Below, piece by piece: positions 22,931 through 39,700 of a stretch of DNA of 64,000 nucleotides. The position numbers and the translations under genes are program-made. This DNA is from Aquila chrysaetos chrysaetos (taxonomy: Eukaryota > Chordata > Aves > Accipitriformes > Accipitridae). The stretch lies in NCBI RefSeq assembly GCF_900496995.4, contig NC_044027.1, positions 13,850,743 to 13,914,742 on the forward strand. Reading direction: 5' to 3'. Within the stretch, counting starts at the first letter, position 1. Every line of letters begins with the position of its first letter. The notes under the pieces are model-generated. The model was given only the letters and a program-made list of their open reading frames with translations, was not told where the DNA came from and did not search any database.

Positions 22931-23809
22931 GTTTTCCACAAACGCGTTCCCAACTCGAAGCTGTCGCCGTGCCCTGCTGTGTCCTCAGCGCCCCCGTCCA
23001 GGCCTCCCCGTCCCCAGGGCTGTCCCAGCCACAGCGCACACCAGCACAAGCGAGTGCATTTGGGCACGAGGTGAAGTTGTCCTCAGGGGCCGCCATCGGC
23101 ACCCAGCACTTCTTTCTGAAGACAACATAGGATCTATATAAGTTCACAGATATGAGGGGGCCCCCTCGGGCCATCCCGCAGGTGCTGAGGCCGCAGTAGC
23201 GAGGGCTTTGCTGCTGAACTCCAAAATGCAGCCCTGCTTTGTCCGCTGAGCAGTTTGAAGCCCCTCAGGTCACCTTCAAACCTCTTCCCTGAAGGAACGA
23301 GTGCAATTCACTTTGCCCTTCTTTGTCTTTGGCCCAGTATTGGTCATACCTCAGGCGCCCTGAGGAGATCTAATCACTGCGTGGTTTTTTCATCCCCGGG
23401 AGAGATGTCACTGGGATGAAAATAACCTGAAATTAGAGCATTAATTCAAGCAGCGCTCCCGAGATGAACCCGGTTTGAGGGCTCCATTATTAAGTGGGTA
23501 TTTGGGGCAAGGAAGAAATTAAAGGTTACGTCCTCATTTAACATCACAGCCAGCTCTTCTCCTTTCTGTGGGGTAACCCCACTGCGCGGTGCTGAGTTCA
23601 GCCCATGTTGTGCCCCAAGTAGGGAAACTGAACATTAATGTAATTAATGGACAACGAATAAGATGACGACTTTCAGCATGAAGGTTTGCGCTCGCACTGT
23701 GGGTATATGCCGGTCAGAAGCAGCAGCCCCCGCGGTCTTAAGAGAACAGAGTATTTTATTTCCACTTTGGTATCTTCTCAGAGAACCCGGATTTTCTAAT
23801 TACTGCGAG
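22931..23809. other. Spacer between the BBLN and PTGES2 promoters
   Basis: About 0.9 kb. CpG density falls off after about 23100 and the sequence becomes ordinary. I see no exon, repeat or RNA gene. Long open frames at its left edge are a by-product of GC richness. Confidence 0.5.
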
Positions 23810-24021
23810 AGAGCGGGGCCGCGCTCGCCGCGGCGCTCTGCAGCCAGACGGCCCCGCCGTGCCCGCCCGCTGTGGACTTCAACGCCGTTGCGGCTTCTTT
23901 TACCTCAGCGCTGCGCCGGTGCCGCCATTTCGGGGGCGGGGGACGCGCAGAGGGGCGGGGCGGTCCCTTTAAGCCCCGCCCCTGGGCGCCCGCCCCCGCC
24001 GCGCTGCGCCGTGCCGGGAAG
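23810..24021 (+). promoter_or_regulatory. PTGES2: PTGES2 CpG-island promoter
   Basis: Dense CpG begins near 23815 and runs through exon 1 to about 24470. It contains a GCCGCCATTT element at 23921-23930 (YY1-type, reverse orientation) and GC boxes at 23952-23960 and 23973-23982. There is no TATA box. A second YY1-like element, AAGATGGCGG at 24019-24028, overlaps the start codon. This is the arrangement of many housekeeping promoters. Confidence 0.6.
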
Positions 24022-29074
<5,053 letters not shown>

Positions 29075-30590
29075 TGTCAGCTGCAGCTGCCTTCCTGAAG
29101 TACTTGCATGGTAAAAAACTTCAGAAGGAATGGCATTTGTTTTTTAAGAGTTGAATGGACTGACATGCAGGCACAGAGACTGTCCCATTTAGAATATCAA
29201 GTCTCAGTGAGCAGGAGGGATCCAGCTGGGTGTATGTTTGAACATGGTATTTAGAAGGACGGGGACAGGTAAAAGGAAGGGATCTTGGACGCTGCTGGAA
29301 AGGAGAAGCTCTGAACTGAAGAATGCAGCAAATAGGCTTCTTTTAGGTGAGAGCCATTCTCAGAGCGGGTTACTGTAAAAGCAAGACGCTCTTGGCTAGT
29401 AAACAGCCATATCAGATGGGGTGGGTCTGAGCAGCTTTTACTTCAGGCTGTCTTCCACTACTCATCCATGTCATCTGAAGTGTTTTCCTGACTGAGACAC
29501 TGGATACTAGTCTTTAAATGACAATTTTTCCTGCAATAGGATCCTGTAAGCCCAGTGCTGAGGGAACTGGAGGAATCCACGGTGCTGGGAAAGGCATCCT
29601 TCCTATGACAGAAACAATGCTGCACTCGGCAGATTGTATGCTTTTACTCTTCCATGTAAACGGTTCTTTCAGTACTTGATTCTGTACGATCTGCAAGGAT
29701 AAAGGCTTGCTTCTTTCTGTGCCCATTGTGAGATCTATGAATTCCTACCTTACCTGTTATGCTCGGAAAGCACGCCCCACGCAGAAATCACTAATGCAGA
29801 GCAGTTACTTGAAAGATTTATCTTGCATGAAAGCTCTCTGGAATACCCTTGAAAATCAGTTTGGTTTTGTTTTGGAAAAAGAAGGATTAAGAGCAATCTG
29901 CATGCCTGGGACATCTCTAGAAATTTCTGCTGTGCAAGAGTAACAAAGGATTTGCTGCTGTAGCACTCGGACTAGGAGCCGTCTCTGCAGGTAACGTTGT
30001 GAAATACGAAGTCTACTGAGCTGTGCCAGGTAGAAATGCCTGATGTGTGTCGTAGTGAGAGACGATGCAGGTTTGAAAGGGAGTGATCTGCTGCAGCCTA
30101 AGGCTTAAATTTCCTTAACTGTCAACTTGATAAAGTTCTGTTTCCCCAGAAGAAAGGGCAGTTTTGGGGGAAGCTGGTTTGTTTGAGATATTTCAGGTGC
30201 AGCTGAGGTTGGTCTGTAATGCAGCTGGTTGCATGGTGTGGGTTCTGTTGGGGGGGCGAGAAGGGGGGGCACCTTTATTGGGTATAACAACAAAGGTTGT
30301 GATAGAGGTTGATTGGTTGTTTCGCAAATGTAAGATTAGTTACAAATTCAGTTATGATCTGACAGGGAGGGGAGGAAGAAAACGTTTACAGTAAAAACAG
30401 CTAGGTTGCTGGTCTGTGACTTGCTGTATTTGTTAAAGCTGTTCGGTGCTGAAACTGGTGTTCCACGGTATCAAAACAACAACGTTCTAGCACGTAATGC
30501 TGTTTTAAAGGAAATTATACCGAATGTGCATAGACAGGATCTTGAAGGAACCCTTTATGATCACTTAAAATACCCGTCTCTGTGATCCCT
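29075..30590 (+). other. PTGES2 3' UTR and spacer to ODF2
   Basis: About 1.5 kb with no coding exon. I find no canonical AATAAA downstream of the PTGES2 stop in this stretch; AGTAAA near 29398 is a weak candidate. Two G7 tracts lie at 30250-30256 and 30263-30269. A short open frame at 29707-29943 has no homology I recognise. Confidence 0.5.
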
Positions 30591-30815
30591 AGATGGAGGA
30601 CGAGTCTTGCACAGCCTCGTGTGCCAGCACACACGAAATGTGGATCCGAGACGTCACCAGCTCGGTGACGCGACATCTCTCCGGCCGCGCTCCGCAGGGC
30701 CGTCGTCCTCACCCGCGGGCAGCCGGGACCCGGCAGCGCTCGGTCACCCGGCTGCTGGGGAGGGGGTGGCGGGCCGGGGGTGCCGGCGGAGCGCGGCCCC
30801 TCCGGGCCGCTTCGC

Positions 30816-30829
30816 GTTACTATGGCGAC
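30816..30829 (+). promoter_or_regulatory. ODF2: RFX-type X-box in the ODF2 promoter
   Basis: The 14-mer GTTACTATGGCGAC fits the X-box consensus RYYNYY-N(1-3)-RRNRAC at every fixed position with a 2-base spacer. It differs from the ideal palindrome GTTACCATGGCAAC at two bases. RFX factors use this element to drive ciliary and centriolar genes, which fits ODF2/cenexin. It lies about 80 bases upstream of the CCAAT box and within the CpG island. Confidence 0.6.
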
Positions 30830-30919
30830 GGAGCCCGTTGCGGGGCGGGGCCTTGTGACGCGGCCGGCGGCGGCGGCGGGCCGGATCACGAGGAGGGTTT
30901 GAATCGCCCAATGGGGGAG

Positions 30920-31113
30920 CCGCGGACGGCGGCGGCGCGGCGGCGGCCCCGGAAGTGCGGTGGCGCCTCCTGCCCCTGGTGCAGCCTCCCGCCGCCCCCC
31001 TCGCCCCGGCTGCGGGGTCTCCATGGCAGCGGCAGCGCCTCCCGCCGCCTCCCCGCCGCCGCCGAAGACCTCCTGAGGCGGCAGCGGCTGCGGACCTCGC
31101 GCGGCCCTTCATG
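30920..31113 (+). other. ODF2: Probable ODF2 5' noncoding exon (end at 31113)
   Basis: A good donor, ATG/GTGAGG, follows 31113 inside the CpG island, where the first exon of ODF2 is expected. The left boundary is a placeholder because the transcription start cannot be read from sequence. The reading frame from ATG at 30911 into this exon shows no similarity to ODF2, so I treat the exon as untranslated. Confidence 0.4.
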
Positions 31114-33669
31114 GTGAGGGGGTAGGGGCGCGCCGGGCCGTTTGAGGGGGGGGGGCCCGGCCGGGGAGGGCGGGGGTCCCCTCGGCGTGTGGCCGCGGGG
31201 CTGTCGGAGCCCCCGGGAATTATTCCTTCGGCGCCTTCCCCGCCGTGTCAGTAGCACCTCCTGTCTTGGGATGGTTCTTCCCGCTGCGAGGGAAAGCGGG
31301 AACTATCAGGCGACTTCAAATATAGGGCGGAAAGCGTACTGGGTGTCGGGGCAGGCGTGGGGACGGGCTGCTGGGAGGGGGGGGGGGTGTGTGCCACCCC
31401 TGGGGGTTTTCCAGCCCCGCCTGGGTAAAGCCCTGCTCTGACCTCAGAGCTGGTCCTGCTCTGACAGGAGGCTGACCCCAGACGAGGTCCTTGCCAGCCT
31501 GAGGTAGCCAGAGATTCTTTGAAAAGCCTCCAGAGACGGCAGGAGAGGTCACTTAAACTTCTGGAATAAACCTTGTTGCTGGCGAAAGCTGGGTGACAGC
31601 ATCTGAGTTTCACCTGTGGTGATTCAAAAGCTCTGTCGAAGTTCTCAGTCAGTGCTGGAGCCGATGCACACGTTTAGTCCTGAGGAGAGTTTAAGCTCTC
31701 CTCAGGAAGGAGAGGGCTAAAACGCCCAGCGGTGTTTGGAGTTGTTCATAGCTAGAAGCTGGGGGACCCTTTTCCTTCAGAAAACTGTCGCTTCCTGTTC
31801 CTGATCAAGGGAAGTACGGCTGCATCTTCCCTTCTGTAATGTTCATAAATCTGACATGATATACGGGTGTGTTTTGTCTTAAACACATACTGCTTAAAAA
31901 CAGATGCACTATTATTAGTTTTATTTAGAGTAGGTTATTACATGAACCTTGGCAAGCCAACAAATTAATCAATGAGCTATAACAAGTGATCTAAATTCTA
32001 GTCTAGCAGAAGTATTATACAAAATCCTGCTCTACTGCATCACAAGCAGCACTTTACTTGTAACACTTGTCGTTACATAGCAAATTGTGAAGGAGTGTTA
32101 CCATAAGGTTAGCTAACTAAGCCTGATACACCACCACTTTGTCACTCCCCGATAGATATTAGTCCTTTGGAGATCCCTCCTCCCTCCCTCTCATTTCTTC
32201 CAGTCCCCCAAGAACCACCAGCCAAGAAGCTGCTCATGCTGTAGCTGACTCCCAGTTCTGTGTGTGCTACTGGTTAGGCAACCAGTACTCACGTATCTGC
32301 TGGGCAGGCAGTGACCACGTTGCAACACGAGTCTGTGTGGTGCTGGGATTCCTTCAGCATGAGTGCTAATTTGGACACATCTCTTCAGCCTGCAAAACTG
32401 TATAAACCTAGAACCTCAACATTTCAGTCAAGTTTTACAGAATTTGTTGATGATGGCAGAATTTAGGGAGGGTGTGGGGTTTGGGAGGGGATGTATAGGT
32501 ACCCTGAAACTGTTCAGACCTTTTTTCCTTATGAAACTGGTTAAAAATTGCAGTTAGAATTTGCAGGTTTGTAACTTTGGGTAAACCCATCACGTGTGAT
32601 TGTACAAAATGTTTTCCATTGTTTAAACCAACTTTCGTCACCAGTATGTAAGGAATTATAATCTCAGTCCTTCCCTCATCACATGTTTGTCAGAGGAAGC
32701 CAGGACACATCAACTTTTGTTGTTTGGGTTCATACATTTGATGTGTTTGAGCTTGCATGTTGCCTTAAATCAAAAGGAAGAGGATGTTCAGAAATTGGCA
32801 CCTTTTCCTATTAGTGGTCCTTTTATTATTTCTGTATCAGGTGTCCCTCATCCATCAACAATGAAGTGACTTCAGTCTCTGCACAGAGCACACTGTCAAG
32901 AAGAGCTAAAAGCTTTAGAATAACTGTAAGTAATTTTACCTAGGCTGACAAAAACCTTTCTGCCAGAATCAGATAAGTGCTGCTGGTGGATTTTTGTAAG
33001 ATTTGCAATTGCATTATACCATTACCTCAACTAAAGCATCAAGCTCAAAGGTGATGACTTTAACCTTGTGTCTCTAGGCTTTTCCACATTGTTTTAGGTA
33101 TTGGTTAAGGTTATGCTTTTTTCTGAAGATTAAAGAAATGCCGTGATCCAAAAGCTTTTAAGCATTAGTTTAACTTCAAAAAGACACTTAAAATTAAGGA
33201 CATATGAGTTTACAGGTTCAGGTTCTAGGATGGAAGGATCTGATGGTTTCCTGTTGATTTGTCTTAACTAAACTGTTAAATTAATGCTTCTCTTCTTGCC
33301 ACTTCAAATTTCTCTTCATAATCAGATTATGTTAGTTACTGGAACCTTTGATTTGCTCACTTGCTCTAAGACTGTGAACTCCAATGACTCTTACAGACAC
33401 CTGCTATCGGTCAACTGTATTTGGTCTTTAATAACCACATTAAAAGCAAAAAATACCAGAAGCAGAGAAATTACTTGTATTAATCCTAGCTTTACAGCAA
33501 AATAGTGTGCAATTCAAAATGGCAGGTGCTACTGAAAGAAACCTCCAATTTTAACCAAAGCTGGCCATTGTTGCTCTCTGGCATAGAGGGAAATGTTGTT
33601 ATTTCCAGTTTCCTTATTCACAGGTTTCCTTTCATTGTATTGCCCTTTCCCGTTTGTGGGAGAAGAGCC
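31114..33669 (+). other. ODF2: ODF2 5' introns before the first coding exon
   Basis: 2.5 kb. It contains a G10 tract (31146-31155), a G-quadruplex pattern (31341-31387) and one candidate noncoding exon (32841-32925). I see no coding exon for the alternative ODF2 N-terminus (MSASSSGGSPRF in human). Confidence 0.5.
32841..32925 (+). other. ODF2: Candidate ODF2 5' UTR exon
   Basis: Eighty-five bases are bounded by an acceptor with T-rich tract (TTATTTCTGTATCAG) and a strong donor (AACT/GTAAGT). It has stops in all useful frames, so it could only be untranslated. There is no homology support. Confidence 0.25.
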
Positions 33670-33777
33670 ATGAAGAACCGTTCCTCATCTCCCCCTTTGC
33701 ACGTCCATGTGGATGAAAACACCCCTGTCCATGTCCATATTAAAAAGGGTCAGAAAACCACACCTGCAAAATGCCAG
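33670..33777 (+). CDS. ODF2: ODF2 first coding exon (cenexin-type start)
   Basis: The ATG at 33670 has G at -3. It encodes HVHVDENTPVHVHIKK, then GQKTTPAKCQ. The exon probably begins at 33624 after TTATTCACAG, leaving 46 untranslated bases. The next exon continues QKHKQKMKGDT, matching human SHKRGMKGDT. Confidence 0.92.
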
Positions 33778-36700
33778 GTAGGAGTGTGTAGCTGGGTGTT
33801 TTTAAGGGCTACAAAGAGGAAGGTGAACGGTCCTAGAAGCACCACAAAATCTTCAAGGTCTGTTTTACCATTGTAGTAGAACTGTAAGACTTGAATTCGT
33901 ATTCAATGGTGCATTTTCAGTAACATGTCTTCTGTGTTTAAGACAATTTAAGTATGATATAGAATATATAGTTACTTTTCATGTTCAAGTGTGTGATTGT
34001 GAGGAGTGTTGCTTCCAATGTGATGTGGTTTGGGGGAATTTTTTTTCCCTTTTGTTTCCTGGATTTGTGTCCTGAGAATGATTTTTCTTTGGCTTCATCA
34101 CTATTTTTGTAGGAAGGGTTTGGGGAAAGGTAATATCTAGGTGTTTCAAATTCCATCTTGATTGTATTAAAATAAATGTTTTTAGATAAAAAAAGAGTCT
34201 GGATTCAAACCATCTTCTGGCATTACGCACCTTCTCAGTCCTCTGAGCTATGCAGCAAAGAGGATCTCTTCATAGCCTTATCCGCAGTAGGTAGAAGGCA
34301 ATACTGAAGTTGAGTATCTAGCCATTTCATATCCTCTTTTGTAGTTGGATATTTATGTAAAGTTGTTCTCAAGAGGTGATGGAAGTTGCTAGCTCATTCT
34401 TCCTTATGTGCAAACATCCTGTTCTAAGTCCTGTATTAATTTTGTGTTTGTTGCTAATGGCAAATATCATAATGGGCTAGGGCCTGACAGTGAGATCAAT
34501 GACTCCTATTAGTTAATTGCCTGTAGGGAATATTTAGAACATCTGATTTTTCTCTAAGGTTAGAACTGTGCAAAAGCACTCTAACTTTCCTTCAGTTAGA
34601 GCACCTCGAGTTCAACACAAGTAAATGTGGATTTATTAGTTGACTGCAAAGCAGGGAAAACATGTTAGGGGCTTTTCATAACCAAGCACACTGCACTGTT
34701 CTTTTTTCTCTGGTAGTGCTGTTGTCAAATGATATAGCTGCTCTTTTGTGCGTTGAATCTGGAATGGAGAAGGGATCTCCCAGGTTGTTCCTTCTTCATG
34801 TGAATGGGTTGTATTGCAGTATTTTTTGGTGTATCTCCATACAGAGGAGACTTCCTTTCCTCCCTCCCCGAACTCCCAGCCCTGGCCTACTGGGTAAGGC
34901 TCTCATCACATCACAAGTGCAGGTATCCCAGTGATATAACAGAGTTGCTATGTGATAGACAAGAATGTACTACACCTAGCCATACTGTCAACTGAACATG
35001 CAATAACCTTTTCTTCTGGCTGGTGTTAGCCTCCTCCGATGGCTGCTGGCTTGTCTTATCTGATGTATCATGTGAAACACTATGTGATATTTTTGTATTA
35101 ATAAACTTTCATTTGGTTTTGCAGCACCAAAAATTGTAAATGGTTCTTTAAAAGTCTGTGATTTATTTTATTTTCTCTTTCTTTAGCAAAAGCACAAACA
35201 GAAAATGAAAGGGGATACCATGAGCACATGCCGAGCTGTGCGGGTGAAAACTAAGGCCCCCTGGATGCCCCCAGGCAAAACATCTGTCCGGGAGTCCACC
35301 TGCAAATGGGAGGTATGATTGATTTTTCTCTTTAAAACAAACTTTCAAGTTTATCTGAGGTTGAAGAGAGCAGTTGTGTAGTGAGGGAGCTAGGCTGATC
35401 TGAAAGAAGGCTACTATCACCTACCATCCATTTTAAGTGTCTTCTATAAATCTTTTTCACCTTTTAATATAGAAAAATTGGAAATTAATTAGCAGCCTAT
35501 GGCCATGTCATGCCTTTCTGCCTCTAGAAGCCAGACAAATTTTTTTGTTTATTGTAGTTTTATTAGTCCCCTTCAAGATCTCATCTGGAGGCACAGCAAG
35601 TGGCTGCTGTTCTTAGTCTCTTCCAAAGCATGGAGCATTTGTGTAGTATTGCATAATATTTTCTTTCTCATGGGTTGATAGTTTTGCCATTTGTATTCCT
35701 GGCTCTTCCTAGATAAGAATTTGATTTTTCATTATTTTTTCTTCTTTTTCCATTCTAGTCTTTCTGCATTCTTGACCTTTCCCCGATGGAAATGAAAGAG
35801 CTGTTTACAAATGTCTTTTTTCCTTACTAGCCCTATTGCAGTGATGTGACCTGGTCTCTGTTTGTGGCAGAGTTAGGGTTAGAATACTGTTGATAACTTT
35901 ATACTAAAAAAAATTATGCTCTTCATTGCTTTTCTACTAGGGACCAACTCACCGCCTAGAAATTACACCTCCAGATTCAGAAAAAATGCTGTCAGTATTG
36001 CGCCTGAGTGACCTCTCTACAGATGAGGAGGATGCAGTTTACTGCAAAATGAACGAATATGAAAAGAAGATAGATAGCCTGATGAATGTGGTGGGAACAC
36101 TGAAGAATGAGGTGAGGAGATAGTGTAAAGTTACCTGCTTACTCAGGCTTTGTAGCTGATTGGTTGGCGCTGGAGACTGGAGTCAAGTCTTGTTGCAATG
36201 GAAGATTACCCAGGCCTTTGATTATTTTTATTTTTTTTTTTTTCCTTCTTTCTTAAGCAAGCTAACCAGTCTGAGTTGTTTAGAAGAGCTGAACTATCCT
36301 AGGGAGAAATTTACTAAGCCCTACTATGAAACATTCTAAAATATTATTCATTTAATAAGGTATTGCTGTGCTTCAGTTTCAAATAATGTCTTTGCCCAAG
36401 CCCCAAATCTGAAAACTGGTCCTTCCAGAAGGTGAAAACTACAGTACGATGATGTTTTATTGTCAAAGAATCCACTTACTCATCAAGATTATTTCTTCTG
36501 ACTCCATTTCAAAATGTGCAACCCAGTGATGTTGTGTTTTCCAGATAAATAGTCTCTTACATACTTGACATAATTTAAAAAGTGGGTAGGAGATGTTTCC
36601 AGATTTCATAAGATGCATTATCGTGGGGAAAAACTGCATTTTTAACTTTGAGTTAACACTGAGGGTAGCAAATCTTGTCGTCTTATTATTTTACTCAAAT

Positions 36701-39700
36701 CTACATGATGTTCAAATCAGTGAATAAGAATAGGATTTGAGTCAAGTAGATTCTTCTGTTAAGTGTTTTCCGTTTTATTTATGCTACAAAATTTAATGGA
36801 ATTACTTGCATGATTGTAAAACAAAAATCCGTTTTGATACTTTCAATAAGTTAATTTAATCTAAATGTTTGATGGTGTCACTTAAATAAATCCATGGTGT
36901 AAGATCACATTAATTTTGTTAGCTTTAATTCTGTATAAGCCAGGGAATCTCCAGTGACCTTTTTTTTCCTGCAAAAAGAAACAAGTCCTGTACAGTAGTT
37001 CAACCCCCCTCTACGTTCTCTCTTCTTGCATATCTTCAACTGTTTGTAGTGCTCTTAACTGCCACATGGGATGCACATGTCATTCATGAGGAGCAGTAGT
37101 CAACTTCTGAGCCCCATTCAGTTCTTGAGTAGTCTGTACACAACTCCAACCACACTACCAGAAGTGACACTGAGCTGTCACAGAATGACCTGGGTAATCC
37201 AAAATGGGTAGATGAAAACAAAAATGCCAGGGACTATTTAGGTTGGTTTCACCCAGTTCCCTGGATCTCACAAAGCCAGTGGAGCAATGGGAGGCATCTC
37301 CACCATGTGGACTGCTACCAGAGCTCCTTTCTTGCCATGTTTGAGGTCTGTCACATGTCTCGTGGTTGACGACAATTTTTGGTGTTTGACTTAGAGCCAG
37401 GACGCTTGTGTCTCCCAGTGTTTGTGGGATGGGAGGTATTTCCAGGCAATCAGTGAATTATGCCCTTCGTGCACAGGAACAGCCTGGAAGTATCTAGGAA
37501 AAAAAAAAAAATCACTTTAAAAGCACCTGGTTTGTCTTAAGTTCTATTTAAATATCTTCATCAGGCCAAGCTTCAGAAAAAGGAGGAACAGCAGCAAATG
37601 ACAAAGCGTCTCCTTGAGGAGCAGAAAGAAGAACTGAATGAGGTCACACAAGAGCTGGTAGAAACAGAACATGAGAATACACTGCTCAGGCGCAATATTG
37701 AGCGCATAAAGGAAGAGAAAGATCTGACTGTGTAAGAAAGCTCCAGTTGTCCGTAGTTACTGCAAGTAGTGGTATTTACAGGGCACCTACCTCCTTTATT
37801 GCTAACATTATTTGAGGTTGTAGTTTGTACCCTGGGTTGCAGTGCTGCTGAAGATCTGATGTTCTTGGGTTTTTTTTCACCTTTTAGAAGGGGGACTTCA
37901 GATGGCAATAGCTGCAGAGAAGGGCTCTGGAATGATTATTGGAATGGAAAAAATACTGAGAGGAACCTGAGAGCGATTGGCTTGTGTGGCCTACTGGAGG
38001 GTCATTCTAGCTCTGCAGTTAATATCTTGAAGGCTAAGAGACACTGTTTGAATTGGGATGATATTGGTAGAACAACAAATGAATAAACATGGAGCTGAAA
38101 ACTAGAGGAGAATTTTTGGCCTTTGTGAAAATCACACTGAGACAGGAGTGACAGCCCCTGAAAGGACTGAATCATGGTTTTTTTTCTTAGTGACCTGAAG
38201 GTCTCCAAGTCTAACACTTTTGTATCTGCTTTGTATCTAAAGAATTAGGGAAGTTTGTGTCTCCAGGGGGACACTAGTGTTTTAAGAGAGTTAGTTTTAT
38301 TTTTTCCTTAAGATCACTTGGAAGTTAGTACTGGGTATTCCTTTTTCAGAAAACTTTGTGAATGCTTCTGAGATTAATAGCCCTGGCTAAAAACTTTGAG
38401 CAGTATATCTTGATGTGCTTTCCTATTTCATGTTCAGCCATTTGGAGTCTTATTTCTGGTGTGGCTTAAGTGCCCAGGAAAAGCACAGCATTGTGTTTTG
38501 GGTTTAAAATGTGTGCAGGCTTTTGTATAAGCCCAATTTGTCCCCCCTAAATTCCTGTTTCATAGCTGTGGTCCTAGCAAGCTTCTGGTTTCTACTTGCT
38601 TCTGTCTGAACAACTTCCACACTGGAAGAGGGTAAATCTTAAGTAGTGTTTGTTTAGAGCTTTTATCCTCTGATTTGAGGGTTTATATGAGTTTTAACCC
38701 AATCAACTGTATATCAATAGTGATTGGTACAGCTGTCAAAGCTTCAGGTTTCTCTGATGCCTTAATTCTCATTACAGGCTACAGAAAAAGTACTTGCAGC
38801 ATGAGAAGGAGTGTTTGATGTCCAAGCTGAGTGAGGCAGAAAGGGATGGAGCAGCAGCAGCCAGGCAGATCCATGCCCTGAAAAATACAATTGGGAGACT
38901 CAACATTGTAGGTGTTGTACTTTTTTGTTCTTGCCTTTGCTATATTGGCCTGTTATATGGTTGTCTTACAAATGTAATATTACAGTTGCTGATCCAGAAA
39001 AATATATGGAAAAGTTGAGGTTTTTAATATGCTTAAGATGTTTGCTAGTTTTGTTTGGAAGTGGGGTATTTACTTGCAGCATCCAGTCACCTTCTGCACA
39101 TGTGGTGCTGACTATTTCACTGCTTATGCTTGTATCAGCTTCATACATTAATTCCAGGTGAACGATTCCTCTCTTATTTTTTGTTGTTGTTGTTTTGTTT
39201 TTCCTCTAGGAGAAACACATGAGCAGCTCAGACATTAACACACTGACAAGACAAAAAGAGCTTCTGCTCCAGAAATTGAGTACCTTTGAAGAAACCAACC
39301 GGACACTACGAGAACTTCTCAGAGAGCAGCAAAACCGGGAGGTGAGCAGTGCTGTGTGCTTGAACACAGGAGGCTATGTTGTCTTGTGGACTGAAGTGGA
39401 GTTTGAGAGCTTTTAACTGCTCTTTTTTTTTTTTTTCCAACCCTTCTGTTGACCCGGTGTCATAAAGAGTGGTTAGATTTTTTTTATCCCTGTCTACGTC
39501 ACAGAGTAAGACTGACTTTTCTGCTCTGACGATGTTACAGCACTTAAGTCTTTGACTCTATTAAAAGGTATAGGCACTACTGTGTTGCCAGCGTTTTCTC
39601 ATCTGGATACAGCTGTATCTGCTGATCATGCTAGTCTGAAATGTTAGTGCTACAGTTGCATCGGCTGAAGTCTGAGGACTAGATGAGGCCTTAGCTAATG

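Larger units (their letters stand above)
30640..31250 (+). promoter_or_regulatory. ODF2: ODF2 CpG-island promoter
   Basis: The sequence is strongly GC- and CpG-rich. It holds a cAMP-element core (ACGTCA in GACGTCAC, 30650-30657), an RFX X-box at 30816-30829 and a CCAAT box at 30908-30912. No TATA box is seen. It is the only CpG island between PTGES2 and the first ODF2 coding exon 2.5-3 kb downstream, so it is assigned to ODF2. Confidence 0.65.

Noticed and set aside
22297-23130. Long plus-strand open frame (277 codons) over the BBLN promoter
   Set aside because: It lies antisense to BBLN exon 1 in GC-rich DNA, is dominated by P/R/A/G, has no homology I recognise, and competes with overlapping open frames on both strands; it is a composition artefact of the CpG island.
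30911-31117. Possible start codon ATGGGGGAGCCG in the ODF2 CpG island
   Set aside because: The frame is arginine/proline-rich with no ODF2 similarity, while the ATG at 33670 matches the known cenexin N-terminus.
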